Positions 45,734 through 55,126 of a stretch of DNA of 64,000 nucleotides are shown here, in pieces. The DNA comes from Streptomyces inusitatus (GTDB taxonomy: Bacteria > Actinomycetota > Actinomycetes > Streptomycetales > Streptomycetaceae), in the NCBI RefSeq assembly GCF_014651115.1, contig NZ_BMWG01000018.1, forward strand, positions 62,001 through 126,000. Reading direction: 5' to 3'. The notes under the pieces are model-generated. The model was given only the letters and a program-made list of their open reading frames with translations, did not search any database and was not told the DNA's origin. How positions within the stretch are numbered: position 1 is the first letter of the stretch; every line of letters starts with the position of its first letter. The position numbers and the translations under genes are program-made.

Positions 45734-46771
45734 CTAGGACCGGTCGGGGATCTCCAGTACCTCGACCACGGCGGAGGTGAAGGAGAAGCCGGTGCCCGCG
45801 CCGTGGAGCAGCACCCGGTCGCCGGGGGAGAGCGCGCCGGACTCCAGGAGATGGGCGAGGCCGGCGAACTGGTCGCCCGCGCCGAGGTGGCCCGCGCGCC
45901 GGCCCCACTCCCAGGTGGTGCGCTCCAGGTCGACGCCGAACTCGGCGCGGGAGTCCCAGCCGGTCAGCGCGAGGCCCATGTTGGGGAAGACCCAGTGGGC
46001 GATGTCGCGGGCGGTGCAGTCCGCGTCCGCCAGGGCGCGTTCCATGGTCTCGTTCTCGCAGGCCCAGATGGACTGGACGAGATCCATGAAGATCTCCGGA
46101 CCGTGGCGCTCCACATAGCCCCGTACCCGCTGGTCCTGGTCGACTGGCCAGCCGTTGCCGCCGCTCACCTCCGACCAGGGGTCGGCCCCGATCTGGAGCC
46201 CCTCGTGGGCGGTGTCGCCCATGGAGGCGCTGGAGCACAGCCGCAGCGCCCCCGAGCCCCGGGCCAGCACCAGCGAGGTGCCGCCGTCCCCCAGCAGACA
46301 CCCCTGGGCGGTACGGAACCGGTCGTACCCCGGCGGGACGAAACGGTCGCTGGTCGCCAGCAGCACGGCCCCGTCCGGGCGGCCGACGCTGAGATGGGCC
46401 GCGGCCAGCTCCAGGGCGGCCATGCCGCCGTTGGAGGCCTGGCGGATCTCCACGGCCGTGCCCCGGCCGCCGACGGTACGGCTCTGGAGGTGCGCGGCGG
46501 GCGCGAAGTCGTCGAGGCCCTGGTGGGCGACGGAGGAGTGGGTGACCAGGGTGAACCGGTCGGGGTCGGTGCCGGAGCGCTTCAGCGCCCGCTCGGCGGC
46601 GCGCACCGCCAGCTCGATCGCGGGCCCCTCGGGGCAGACCCGTACCCCCAGATAGCCGCTGCGTTCGTGCTCCTCGGCGTCGTAGCGGCCGTCGGCCACC
46701 GCGTCGGCGGTGCGCTCCTCGTGGCCGAGAGCGGTGGCCACGCCGTCGATGAAGAGGTCGTTCCAGCGCAT
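45734..46771 (-). CDS. KASIII-like acyltransferase with Ser in place of catalytic Cys
   Basis: A 345-residue thiolase-fold protein similar to ketoacyl-ACP synthase III. The nucleophile position reads [13 protein letters not shown], so Ser113 replaces Cys. The usual His in the WxxPH motif is Asn264 (HWVFPNMG), and the third region reads AGHLGAGDQ (His295, Asp300) instead of GNTSAAS. Loss of the Cys-His-Asn triad with gain of Ser plus His/Asp is the pattern of acyltransferases such as DpsC of daunorubicin biosynthesis. It probably transfers an acyl group rather than condensing. It precedes the T-A gene and follows the condensation gene. Confidence 0.88.
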   Translation of the reverse strand: MRWNDLFIDGVATALGHEERTADAVADGRYDAEEHERSGYLGVRVCPEGPAIELAVRAAERALKRSGTDPDRFTLVTHSSVAHQGLDDFAPAAHLQSRTVGGRGTAVEIRQASNGGMAALELAAAHLSVGRPDGAVLLATSDRFVPPGYDRFRTAQGCLLGDGGTSLVLARGSGALRLCSSASMGDTAHEGLQIGADPWSEVSGGNGWPVDQDQRVRGYVERHGPEIFMDLVQSIWACENETMERALADADCTARDIAHWVFPNMGLALTGWDSRAEFGVDLERTTWEWGRRAGHLGAGDQFAGLAHLLESGALSPGDRVLLHGAGTGFSFTSAVVEVLEIPDRS

Positions 46772-46775
46772 GTGT

Positions 46776-48164
46776 TCAGACCCTTTCCGCGGTCGCCCGG
46801 CCGGGCGTGAGGTTCAGGGGGGTGTCGGGTTCGGCGACCAGCTCGCGCAGCGTCTCGCGGTAGCCGGAGGCCAGCGCGGCGACGGTGGCCGGGTCGTAGA
46901 GGCTCCGCTTGTAGGCCACGCTCGCCACGACGTCGCCGTCCGGGTCGAGGTTGAGGGTCCACAGCGAGCCGTCGGGGATGTCCGAGGCCAGCGGCTGGGA
47001 GACGAGCCGCCGCCGCACCTCGGTGTAGGTGAGATCGCCGACCGTGTCGCCGTCGAGGACGAAGGGGAAGGGGAAGACCTGGAAGACGCAGGTGGCCCGG
47101 GAGTCCGCCATGGCGGGGGCCATCATCTCGGGCGCTTCGGCGGGGATCCGCGGCATGTCGTGGGCGTAGGCGGCGACACAGCTCTTCCGCACCCGCGCCA
47201 GCGCCTCGCGGAAGGTGGCGCAGTCGGCCAGATCGGTCCGGACGGGCATGAAGTTGAAGAACGAGCCGACGGTCTGCTGGAACCGCTCCGGCCCCCGGCC
47301 CGGCGAGAAGGTGGGGACGGTGACCTCGGTGACGTCCGTCGTCCGGCAGATCAGCACCTGGAAGGCGGCCATCAGCACCATGAAGGGCGAGCTGCGGTTC
47401 TTTCTGGCCAGCTCCAGGGCGGCGGTCATCGTCTCCCGCTCGATCAGGAAGCGGTGGATGCCCGTCGTCTGCTCCAGACCGGCCGAGCGCGGGTGGTCGG
47501 TCCCGATGGTGACGATCCGCGCGCCCCGGAGCCGGTCGCGCCAGTACGCGCGGGCCGCGTCGGCGGCGGGGGTCTTCGACTGCTCCCGCTCCCACTGGGC
47601 GAACTCCCGGTACGGCAGCGCCTCCGGCAGCTCCGGCAGCTCGTGGCCGCGCCGTACCGCGTAGCGGTGGGCGAGGTCCCGCATGATCAGCCGCATGGAC
47701 CAGCCGTCGGTGGCGGTGTGGTGCGCGGTGAGCACCAGCACCGCGTCCGTGTCGGTGAAGCGGGCCAGCACGGCGCGCAGATGCGGGATCCGGAGGCTGT
47801 CGAAGGTGCCGCGCTCGGCCTCGATCAGCAGATTCTCCACCAGTTCGTCCCGGAGCGCGGGGTCCGTCGCGGGGAGGTCGCGGACGGTCAGCTCCGGGGA
47901 GGCGGGCGGATGGATCCGCTGGTACCGCTCGTCCCCGTTGCGTATCACCGAGGTGCGCAGGGCCTCGTGGCGTTCGGCCACGTCGTCCAGCGCGCCCCGG
48001 AGCGCGGCGTGGTCGACCGCGCCGCGCACCCGCCAGCCGTGCACGATGTGGTAGCGCGGGCCGAACGGGCCGGCGTCGTCCCCCTGGTCGTACAGACAGA
48101 GGAAGTCCTGGTTGAAGGAGAGCGGGACCTGAAGGGTGGTGTCGTCGCTGTGCGCGGTGCTCAT
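46776..48164 (-). CDS. Stand-alone NRPS condensation-domain protein
   Basis: A 462-residue condensation domain without attached carrier. The core motif is HHTATDG at residues 148-154 (HHxxxDG intact). Other landmarks are the start LSFNQDFLCLYDQG, RHEALRTSVI, and VGSFFNFMPVRTDL. Free-standing C proteins join carrier-bound acyl and amino, or alcohol, partners to form an amide or ester. It ends four bases before the KASIII-like gene. Partners are presumably the carrier domains encoded on both sides. Confidence 0.93.
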   Translation of the reverse strand: MSTAHSDDTTLQVPLSFNQDFLCLYDQGDDAGPFGPRYHIVHGWRVRGAVDHAALRGALDDVAERHEALRTSVIRNGDERYQRIHPPASPELTVRDLPATDPALRDELVENLLIEAERGTFDSLRIPHLRAVLARFTDTDAVLVLTAHHTATDGWSMRLIMRDLAHRYAVRRGHELPELPEALPYREFAQWEREQSKTPAADAARAYWRDRLRGARIVTIGTDHPRSAGLEQTTGIHRFLIERETMTAALELARKNRSSPFMVLMAAFQVLICRTTDVTEVTVPTFSPGRGPERFQQTVGSFFNFMPVRTDLADCATFREALARVRKSCVAAYAHDMPRIPAEAPEMMAPAMADSRATCVFQVFPFPFVLDGDTVGDLTYTEVRRRLVSQPLASDIPDGSLWTLNLDPDGDVVASVAYKRSLYDPATVAALASGYRETLRELVAEPDTPLNLTPGRATAERV

Positions 48165-48224
48165 CGGTGGCCGGGCTCCTGATCGTGGTGGCGGTTGACG
48201 GGGTACGACGGGTACGAAGAGGCG

Positions 48225-50036
48225 TCAGGGCGAGGTGCTCGCGGACGGCGCCCCGGCGGGGCTCGCCTCACGGTCGAGATGGGCGGCGAGCGCCGCCGGG
48301 GTGGACTCGTCGAACACCACGGGCACGGCCAGTTCGGCCCCCAGCTCGGCCTGGACCCGGCTGATCAGCCGGATCGCCAGCAGGGAGTTGCCGCCCAGCT
48401 CGAAGAAGTCGTCGTCGGGGCCGACGGACTCGACGCCGAGGACATCGGCGTACAGCGTCCGCAGCACCTCCAGACCGGAGCGGACGGCCGGAGCCGCGGC
48501 CCCCGCGCTCCCGTCCTCGGCGGCGGCGGGGGCGGTCAGCGCGCGGCGGTCCAGCTTCCCGTTGACCGTCAGCGGCAGCGCGTCCAGCACGGTGAAGCGC
48601 GAGGGGACCAGGAAGTCGGGGAGCGAGCGCCGGGCGTGGGCGCGCAGCGAATCGACGGTGCCCGCCGGGTCCTCGGAGCGCGCCGACGGCCGGAGCACCG
48701 CGTAGGCGGCGAGCCGCCGTTCGCCGGTACGGGCGGCCTCCTCGGCGACGACGGCGATCTGGGCCACGTCCGGATGGCGGGCGAGCACGGCCTCCGCCTC
48801 ACCCGGCTCGACCCGGAATCCCCGGATCTTGACCTGGCTGTCGGAGCGCCCGATGAAGTCGATCAGCCCCTCGGGGGTGTGGCGCACCAGATCGCCGGTG
48901 CGGTACATCCGGGTCCCGGCCGGGCCGAAGGGGTCGGGGACGAAGCGTTCGGCGGTCAGCGCCGGGCGGGCCAGATAGCCCCGGGCGACGCCGGCGCCCG
49001 CCATGTACAGCTCCCCCGTCTCCCCGGACGGCACCGGCCGCAGCCGCTCGTCCAGGACATGCGCCCGCATGCCGTCGAGCGGACGGCCGACGGGGACGCT
49101 GTCACCGGGCTCGTACCCGTCCCGCATCTCCGACTGGGTGGCGAACAACGTGGTCTCGGTCGATCCGTACATCGCGCGGACCACGAGCCCGGGATTGGCC
49201 GCGAGGACCCGGCCGACGGCGGCGGGCGGGATCCGGTCGCCGCCGGTCATGACCTCGCGGAGCCCGGAGAGCGCGCCGGGGTCCTCCTCGGCGATCACCC
49301 GGAAGAGTCCGGCGGTCAGATGGACGACGGTGATGCCGTGCGCCTCGACGGCCTTGCGCAGCACGGGGGCCGTCGGCTGCCCTTCGGGGGCGAGCACCAG
49401 CCGCCCGCCGCGCAGCAGCGGCACCCACAGTTCGTAGGTGGACATGCCGAAGGCGTACGGGGCGACCATCAGCACCCGCTCGTGCGCGCCGCCGTCCCAG
49501 CAGCTGTCCAGGGCCAGGGCCAGCGCGTCCCGGTGGGTGACGGCGACTCCCTTGGGCTCCCCCGTGGAGCCGGAGGTGAACATGAGATAGGCGAGGGCCA
49601 GCGGATGGCCCGGGCGTCCCGGGTCGTGGGCGGGGGCCCGCGAGGTCGCCGCGTCGGTGTCGACGACGACGGTGTGCTCGACGGCGGGCAGCCCCCGGCC
49701 GCGCATGGCGTGGTCGGTGAGGAGGACCGTGCCGCCGCCGAGGTCCACGATCCGCTGGATCCGCTCCGGCGGATAGGCGCTGTGCAGCGGCAGATAGCAG
49801 GCCCCGGCCTTGACCACCGCGAGGATCGCCACCACCAGCTCGGCCGAGCGCTCCATCAGCACGGCGACCGGCTCCTCCGGCCGTACCCCGAGGTCCAGCA
49901 GCCGATGGGCGAGCCGGTTGGCCCGCTCGTCCAGCTCACGGTAGGTCAGCTCCCCGGAGGCGAGGACCACGGCGGTCTCGTCGGGGGTCAGCGCGGCCTG
50001 CCGGGCGAATCGCTCCTGGAGCGAGGGGGACGTCAT
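48225..50036 (-). CDS. NRPS adenylation-carrier didomain (A-T) without Asp235
   Basis: A 603-residue didomain. A domain: A3 FTSGSTGEPKG (153-163), A4 YAFGMSTYELW, A5 YGSTETTLF, A7 YRTGDLV, A8 GRSDSQVKIRGFR, A10 VNGKLDRR. Carrier: LGGNSLLAIRL with Ser551, then an Ala/Pro/Ser tail. At the GrsA Asp235 position is Gly197. My by-eye pocket is G-M-Y-H-M-G-M-L-F-K, which suggests the substrate lacks a free alpha-amino group. 4-Hydroxymandelate from the nearby hmaS is an attractive candidate (inference). Its start overlaps the P450 stop (ATGA). Confidence 0.93.
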   Translation of the reverse strand: MTSPSLQERFARQAALTPDETAVVLASGELTYRELDERANRLAHRLLDLGVRPEEPVAVLMERSAELVVAILAVVKAGACYLPLHSAYPPERIQRIVDLGGGTVLLTDHAMRGRGLPAVEHTVVVDTDAATSRAPAHDPGRPGHPLALAYLMFTSGSTGEPKGVAVTHRDALALALDSCWDGGAHERVLMVAPYAFGMSTYELWVPLLRGGRLVLAPEGQPTAPVLRKAVEAHGITVVHLTAGLFRVIAEEDPGALSGLREVMTGGDRIPPAAVGRVLAANPGLVVRAMYGSTETTLFATQSEMRDGYEPGDSVPVGRPLDGMRAHVLDERLRPVPSGETGELYMAGAGVARGYLARPALTAERFVPDPFGPAGTRMYRTGDLVRHTPEGLIDFIGRSDSQVKIRGFRVEPGEAEAVLARHPDVAQIAVVAEEAARTGERRLAAYAVLRPSARSEDPAGTVDSLRAHARRSLPDFLVPSRFTVLDALPLTVNGKLDRRALTAPAAAEDGSAGAAAPAVRSGLEVLRTLYADVLGVESVGPDDDFFELGGNSLLAIRLISRVQAELGAELAVPVVFDESTPAALAAHLDREASPAGAPSASTSP

Positions 50037-51301
50037 CGCATACTCCGTTCGATGGGGACGGGACGGCGGACCGGCGTCAGCCGGACGGGCAGGGAGGTGT
50101 AGCCGCGCAGAAAGGTGGAGTAGAGCGGGACCGGTTCGCCGAGCTGCTCGATCACCTCCACCCGCGCCAGGAGGGCGGCGAGGACGGCCGCGATCTCGGC
50201 CCGGCCCAGGAACGCGCCGAGGCAGAAGTGCGGCCCGTGGCCGAAGGCGAGATGGCGGTTGGGGGTGCGGGCCACGTCGAAGACCTCGGGGCGGTCGAAG
50301 ACTCTCTCGTCGCGGTTGGCGGAGACGTTCCACACGGTGACGAGGTCGCCCTCGGCGATCCGCTCCCCGCCGATCTCGGTGTCCCGGCGGGCGGTGCGCC
50401 CGATGTGCATGGCGGGCGAGTTCCAGCGCAGGATCTCGTCCACGGCGCTCTCGACGCCCGCGCGGCCCTCCTTGAGCGCCCGCCACTGGTCGGGATGGCG
50501 TACGAAGTCCAGGACCGCGCCGGTCATCGCGAGCCGTCCGGTCTCGTCCCCGGCGAGGACCAGGCCGTAGCAGTTGAGGACGACCTCCTCCTCGGTCAGC
50601 GGTGCGCCGTCGACCGTGGCGTGGACCAGCAGACTGATCACATCGTCCTCGGGCCGGACGCGGCGGGCGCGCGCCAGGTCGGAGAAGCGCAACAGGATCT
50701 CGTTGCGGGCCATCCGCATGTCGCGGGCGGTGTCCCCGGGGCGGTCGGCGCTCAGCGCGCGCTTGCTGAGCGCGAGCATCGCCGCCTGGTCGGACTCGGG
50801 GACGCCGAGCAGATCGCAGATGGTGGCGATCGGGACGATCTCCGAGACCTCCCGGGCGAAGTCGCACTCCCCGGCGGCGACCGCCCGCTCGACCAGGGCG
50901 TCGGCCCTGACCCGTACGCCTTCGGCGACCCGGCGCATCAGCCGGGGCGAGAAAGCCTTGAGCAGCATGGTCCGCAGGGCGGTGTGGCGCGGCGGGTCGC
51001 TGACGGCGAGCAGCCGGCCGCCCGCCGGGTCGCCGCCGGCCAGCAGGGAGGTGAGCATGTTGCCCCGGGCGGAGCCGAAGCGGGCCGGGTCCTTGTAGAC
51101 CGTCAGCGCGTCGGCGTAGCGGGTCAGCACCCAGAAGGCGGGGCCGAGTTCGGTCGCCGGGTGCCGGTACACCGGGGTGTGGGTGCGCAGCCGCCGCCAG
51201 ACGCGGTCCATGTCGGGGCGGACGAAGGTCGCGGGGTCGGCGAGGTTCGGCTCGCTCGGGTCTGCCGGCATGGGGGAGGTGTCCTCGGGGTCGCGGGTCA
51301 T
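50033..51301 (-). CDS. Cytochrome P450
   Basis: A 422-residue soluble bacterial P450. The haem loop is FGHGPHFCLGAFLGRAE, the I-helix LVLAGDETGRLAM (Glu where many have Asp), and the ExxR motif lies in VDEILRW. The GDET variant is common among P450s that work on carrier-bound aminoacyl substrates. The stop overlaps the A-T didomain start, and hmaS ends one base before the P450 start. This tight coupling suggests that the P450 oxidises the substrate tethered to the A-T protein (inference). No ferredoxin gene is in the window. Confidence 0.95.
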   Translation of the reverse strand: MTRDPEDTSPMPADPSEPNLADPATFVRPDMDRVWRRLRTHTPVYRHPATELGPAFWVLTRYADALTVYKDPARFGSARGNMLTSLLAGGDPAGGRLLAVSDPPRHTALRTMLLKAFSPRLMRRVAEGVRVRADALVERAVAAGECDFAREVSEIVPIATICDLLGVPESDQAAMLALSKRALSADRPGDTARDMRMARNEILLRFSDLARARRVRPEDDVISLLVHATVDGAPLTEEEVVLNCYGLVLAGDETGRLAMTGAVLDFVRHPDQWRALKEGRAGVESAVDEILRWNSPAMHIGRTARRDTEIGGERIAEGDLVTVWNVSANRDERVFDRPEVFDVARTPNRHLAFGHGPHFCLGAFLGRAEIAAVLAALLARVEVIEQLGEPVPLYSTFLRGYTSLPVRLTPVRRPVPIERSMR

Positions 51302-51302
51302 G

Positions 51303-52400
51303 TCACGCGCCGGCGGATCCGTCCTTGGCGCGCTGCGCCTCGACCGCTTCGTACAGGGCTTTGATGTTGCCGCTGCCGAAGGTGCGCGCGCCCAGGCGTT
51401 CGATGATCTCGAAGAAGAGGGTGGCGCGGGGGTGGGTCGAGCGGCTGAAGATCTGGAAGAGCTGTCCGTCGTGGTCCTCGTCCACCAGGACGTTCAGCTC
51501 CTGGAGCTGGGGCACGGTGTAGCGGGCCAGTTCGATCCGGCCTTCGAGGAGCCGGTAGTAGCTCGCGGGCGTGGTCAGGAATTCCTGGCCCCGGTCGCGA
51601 ACGGCGGCGACGGATTCGGTGACGCTCGCGGCGGTGAAGGCGATGTGCTGGACGCCCGGGCCGCCGTGGTTCTTGAGGAAGGCGTCGATCTGGCCGGGGC
51701 GGCGGGAGAGATCGGGCTCCAGCAGGGTCAGGGTGAGCGCGCCGGAGGCGCTCTGGACGACCTTGGAGTCCATCGCCTGCTCGCCGACGACGATCCGCTC
51801 GGTGAAGATCACGGAGAAGCCGAGGGCCTCCTCGTAGAAGCGGACCGTCTCCTCCAGTCCGCCGGCCTCCAGGCAGACGGCGAAGTGGTCGACGGCGAGC
51901 AGTCCGGTCTCCGAGGCCGCGGGGGCCCGCTCGGGCGCGCCGGGGATCGGGGTGAAGCCGGGCAGCGCGCCGGGGTCGGCGCCTTCGGGGCGCTGGACCA
52001 GGGTGTGGATGACATCGCCGAAGCCCATGACGGCGGCGGTGACGATGCCGTCGCGCTCCACCGGCGGGGAGACGCTCCGGGCCCCGCCGCGCACGGCCCG
52101 CTCATGGGCGGCGCGGGCGTCGCGGACCCTGAGGGCGATGTCGCCGACGCCGTGTCCGTGCCGGTCGAGATGGGCGGTGCCGGGGTGGTCCTCGACCAGT
52201 GGCCGGGTCAGCACCAGCCGGATGTCGCCCGCGCCGAGGGCGATCGAACTGGTCTCGTCCGTCTCGGCGGCGGTCAGCGCCGGAATGCCGTAGCGCCCGG
52301 CGAATATCTCTTGTTGAACGGCGGTGTCCTCGACGAAGAACCGAATATGGTCGAGGGTCATTCCCTCGAACGCGTCCGCAGGGCTCGCAGGGCTTGTCAT
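51303..52400 (-). CDS. hmaS: 4-Hydroxymandelate synthase (HmaS)
   Basis: A 365-residue Fe(II) dioxygenase of the HPPD family that turns 4-hydroxyphenylpyruvate and O2 into 4-hydroxymandelate and CO2. Iron ligands are His172 (VDHFAVCLEAG), His252 (GVQHIAF) and Glu331 (FFEIIERLG). SASGALTLTLLEPDL replaces the PINEP segment that marks HPPD, and VVGEQAMDSKVVQSASG follows HmaS sequences closely as I remember them. The start may be ATG 52400 or ATG 52412. HmaS normally feeds 4-hydroxyphenylglycine, but no Hmo or HpgT gene is present here, so the mandelate itself may be used. Confidence 0.9.
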   Translation of the reverse strand: MTSPASPADAFEGMTLDHIRFFVEDTAVQQEIFAGRYGIPALTAAETDETSSIALGAGDIRLVLTRPLVEDHPGTAHLDRHGHGVGDIALRVRDARAAHERAVRGGARSVSPPVERDGIVTAAVMGFGDVIHTLVQRPEGADPGALPGFTPIPGAPERAPAASETGLLAVDHFAVCLEAGGLEETVRFYEEALGFSVIFTERIVVGEQAMDSKVVQSASGALTLTLLEPDLSRRPGQIDAFLKNHGGPGVQHIAFTAASVTESVAAVRDRGQEFLTTPASYYRLLEGRIELARYTVPQLQELNVLVDEDHDGQLFQIFSRSTHPRATLFFEIIERLGARTFGSGNIKALYEAVEAQRAKDGSAGA

Positions 52401-52478
52401 CGCTTTTCCCATCCGCTTGGACAACTCCTTCGACGATCGCACCGGCGGTGAACGGGCCGCATCCTCTGGATTGCGGCG

Positions 52479-52518
52479 CTTCGCCCTGCCCGGCGGCGGC
52501 CCGCCGGGCAGGGCGAAG
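52479..52518 (-). terminator. 18-bp hairpin between epoxide hydrolase and hmaS
   Basis: Arms 52479-52496 and 52501-52518 pair perfectly, with a 4-base loop. On the minus strand it follows the epoxide hydrolase stop and precedes hmaS. It shares bases with the hairpin at 52512-52553. Confidence 0.88.
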
Positions 52519-52553
52519 GCGCGGTCCGCCGGGGAACGGGCCGCGCCTTCGCC
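52512..52553 (-). repeat. Second, overlapping inverted repeat (possible antiterminator)
   Basis: GGCGAAGGCGCGG (52512-52524) pairs with CCGCGCCTTCGCC (52541-52553), 13 bp with a 16-base loop. It shares 52512-52518 with the 18-bp hairpin, so the two structures exclude each other in part. Confidence 0.6.
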
Positions 52554-52571
52554 GATTCGGGGGCGGGGAAA

Positions 52572-53729
52572 TCAGCCGCGCAGCGGGCGTACGAATTCCC
52601 TGATGTCGCCGACGAGCAGCTCCGGTTGTTCCAGGGCGGCGAAGTGGCCGCCCCGGTCGAATTCGGTCCAGTGGGTGAGTGTGGGCAGCACCTTCTCCGC
52701 GATGCGGCGCACGGGCAGGGAGGCGTCCTCGGGGAAGACGGCGACCCCGGCGGGCATGGCGAGGGGCCAGGGCCCGCCCCAGACGGCCGGGAAGTCCGCC
52801 GGGGTGGGGGTGGATTCGTAGTAGAGCTGCGCGCTGGAGCCCGCGGTGGCGGTCAGCCAGTAGAGGGAGGCGATGGTCAGCAGCTCGTCGCGGTCGATGG
52901 CGTCCTCGGGGACGCGGTCCGCCGCGCTCCACTCCTTGAACTTCTCGACGATCCAGGCGAGTTGGCCCACCGGGGAGTCGGTGAGACCGTACGCGAGGGT
53001 CTGCGGGCGGGTGGACTGGATCTTCTGCCAGCCCATCGCGGTCCGCTCGAAGGCGAGGGCGAACTCCAGCCGGCCCCGGTCCCTCTCGTCCAGCCCTTCG
53101 AGGTCCTCGGGGCCCGTGGGGATGGTGGCGAACATATTGAGGTGCACCCCGGCGACATGCTCGGGGTCGGCCAGGCCGAGCTGGAGCGAGATCGGCATGC
53201 CCCAGTCGCCGCCCTGGGCGACATAGCGCTCGTGGCCGAGCCCGCTCATCAGCTCCGCCCAGGCGCGGGCCACCCGGCGGACGTCCCAGCCGGGGGCGCG
53301 GGTCGGGCCGGAGAAGGCGTATCCGGGCAGCGAGGGGATCACCACATGGAAGGCGTCGGCCGCGTTCCCGCCGTGGGCGACGGGGTCGGTCAGCGGTCCG
53401 ATCAGCGAGAGGAACTCGGTGAACGAGCCGGGCCAGCCGTGGGTGAGCAGCAGCGGCATCGCGTCCGGTTCGGCGGAGCGCGCCTCCAGGAAGTGGACGG
53501 TGGTGCCGTCGATCTCGGTGAGGTACTGGGGGTGGGCGTTCAGCCGCTCTTCGGCGGCGCGCCAGTCGAATTCCGTACGCCAGTACTCGGCCAGCTCGCG
53601 GAGGTAGGCGACGGGGACGCCCCGGTCCCAGCCGGCCCCGGGTATCTCGTCGGGCCAGCGGGCCGCCGCGAGTCTGCGGCGCAGATCGTCGAGGTCGGCC
53701 TCGGGGATGTCAACGCGGAAGGGACGCAC
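52572..53729 (-). CDS. Epoxide hydrolase (EHN-type alpha/beta hydrolase)
   Basis: A 385-residue enzyme with the N-terminal EHN lid domain ([25 protein letters not shown]) and a hydrolase core. The oxyanion is [10 protein letters not shown], the nucleophile Asp lies in [10 protein letters not shown], lid tyrosines are in the AQLYYEST region, and the His is in [13 protein letters not shown]. It opens an epoxide to a diol by a covalent Asp ester. It overlaps the flavin epoxidase gene by 20 bases, a pairing that suggests epoxidation followed by hydrolysis or cyclisation on the pathway product. Confidence 0.93.
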   Translation of the reverse strand: MRPFRVDIPEADLDDLRRRLAAARWPDEIPGAGWDRGVPVAYLRELAEYWRTEFDWRAAEERLNAHPQYLTEIDGTTVHFLEARSAEPDAMPLLLTHGWPGSFTEFLSLIGPLTDPVAHGGNAADAFHVVIPSLPGYAFSGPTRAPGWDVRRVARAWAELMSGLGHERYVAQGGDWGMPISLQLGLADPEHVAGVHLNMFATIPTGPEDLEGLDERDRGRLEFALAFERTAMGWQKIQSTRPQTLAYGLTDSPVGQLAWIVEKFKEWSAADRVPEDAIDRDELLTIASLYWLTATAGSSAQLYYESTPTPADFPAVWGGPWPLAMPAGVAVFPEDASLPVRRIAEKVLPTLTHWTEFDRGGHFAALEQPELLVGDIREFVRPLRG

Positions 53730-55095
53730 GGGGGCTCCTGTCCTCGAATGGGGTGGCGGGGTCGGGTCGGCGGCGGGAGGCGCGCAGTACGCGCAGGAGG
53801 TTGGCGGGCCGCATCAGGGCCTGCGGCGGGTCGATGAGTCCGGCGGCGCGGATGAAGGCGTTGCCCAGTTCGGCGTCGTGGACGGCGGCGGCCTGGAGGC
53901 GGGCGACATAGCTGTTGGCGAGCCGGACCTTGAGGGTGCGGCGGCCGGCGACGCCGGGGTAGCCGAGGTCGGCCCCGGCGGAGAACTCCCAGGGGGAGTC
54001 GATGTCGGCGCTGATCCCGGCGAAGAACTCGGCGGGGCGGGGCACGGCGCCGCGTTCCAGCAGCCGGGCCAGGGTCAGGGACTGAAGGGCGCAGACGGTC
54101 ATGCCCTGGGCGTAGAGGGGGTTGAAGCTGCACACGGCGTCGCCCATGACCAGCAGCCCGTCGGGGAAGCGGGCCAGCTTCTCGTAGTGGCGGCGCACGC
54201 TCGCCGGGAAGCGGAACCGCACCGGGTCGTCGATCGGCTCGGCGTCCCGTACGGCCCGGTGGATGTCGGGCACCGGGAGCGAGGCCGCGAAGTCGAGGAA
54301 GCCCTTGGGGTCGGTGGGCGGATGGTCGCCGAGCATGCCCGTGAGGGAGAGTTCGACCTTGCCCTCGTCGCCGGGCAGCCGGTAGAAGAAGGCCCCGCGC
54401 GGAAAGGCCGGGGTGGCCGCCGGGATGATCGCCAGATCGGGGCCGAAGGGGTCGCTCTCCAGCCGGAAGTGCTGGGTGGTGTAGGCGAGGTCGATCACGA
54501 CGCGCTCGTCCTCGGGGCGTTCGTAGCCGAGTTCGGCGAGCCAGGCGGGGGTGCGGGAGCCCCGTCCGGTGGTGTCGACCACCAGATCGGCCTCCAGGGT
54601 CTCCTCCCCGCCGTCCTCGGTGCTGATCCTGACCCCGGTGATCCGCCGGCCGTCCGGGGCGGCGACCGGGGCGAGGATGTCCCGTCCCTCCAGCAGCTCC
54701 ACGCCGGGGAGCGCGGCCACGCGCATCCGTACATGGTGTTCCAGGACGGGCCGGGTCGCCGGGATCGACAGCAGCCCGGAGTGGGAGGGGCGCATCCGCC
54801 GGCCGTTGAAGTACCAGCGGATGTCCCCGCTGAAGTCCCCCGGGCGCACTCCGGCGGTCCGCAGCTCCTCGGTGAGGCCCGGGAAGTGGCGTTCCAGGAT
54901 CTGCTGGCCCCGGGCGACGAGACCGTGCGCGTGGCCGCCGTGCGGCACTCCCCTGCGGGCCTTCGTGACGCCGGTCAGCTCGTCCCGGTCCACGAGCAGG
55001 ACCCGCTCGAAGTGCCCGGCGAGGACCTTGGCCGCGAGCAGCCCCGCCAGACTGCCGCCGAGCACCACCGCGCGGTCGCCTATTCGCCGTTCCAC
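53710..55095 (-). CDS. FAD-dependent epoxidase/monooxygenase (MonCI/Lsd18-like)
   Basis: A 461-residue group A-like flavoprotein. The dinucleotide fold is [30 protein letters not shown], the second motif [20 protein letters not shown], and the FAD-ribityl motif [21 protein letters not shown]. These match polyether epoxidases MonCI and Lsd18, which epoxidise alkenes (established for those enzymes). The GTG start is used, with GAAGG upstream. It overlaps the epoxide hydrolase gene. The substrate alkene is not obvious from the visible acyl genes. Confidence 0.87.
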   Translation of the reverse strand: MERRIGDRAVVLGGSLAGLLAAKVLAGHFERVLLVDRDELTGVTKARRGVPHGGHAHGLVARGQQILERHFPGLTEELRTAGVRPGDFSGDIRWYFNGRRMRPSHSGLLSIPATRPVLEHHVRMRVAALPGVELLEGRDILAPVAAPDGRRITGVRISTEDGGEETLEADLVVDTTGRGSRTPAWLAELGYERPEDERVVIDLAYTTQHFRLESDPFGPDLAIIPAATPAFPRGAFFYRLPGDEGKVELSLTGMLGDHPPTDPKGFLDFAASLPVPDIHRAVRDAEPIDDPVRFRFPASVRRHYEKLARFPDGLLVMGDAVCSFNPLYAQGMTVCALQSLTLARLLERGAVPRPAEFFAGISADIDSPWEFSAGADLGYPGVAGRRTLKVRLANSYVARLQAAAVHDAELGNAFIRAAGLIDPPQALMRPANLLRVLRASRRRPDPATPFEDRSPRASLPR

Positions 55096-55126
55096 GGCGT
55101 CACCTTCTCTCTTGTCGCCGAACCGG

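Noticed and set aside
51303-52400. Reading this gene as an ordinary 4-hydroxyphenylpyruvate dioxygenase (HPPD)
   Set aside because: The PINEP segment of HPPD is replaced by LTLLEP as in hydroxymandelate synthases, and the rest follows HmaS; the NRPS setting agrees.
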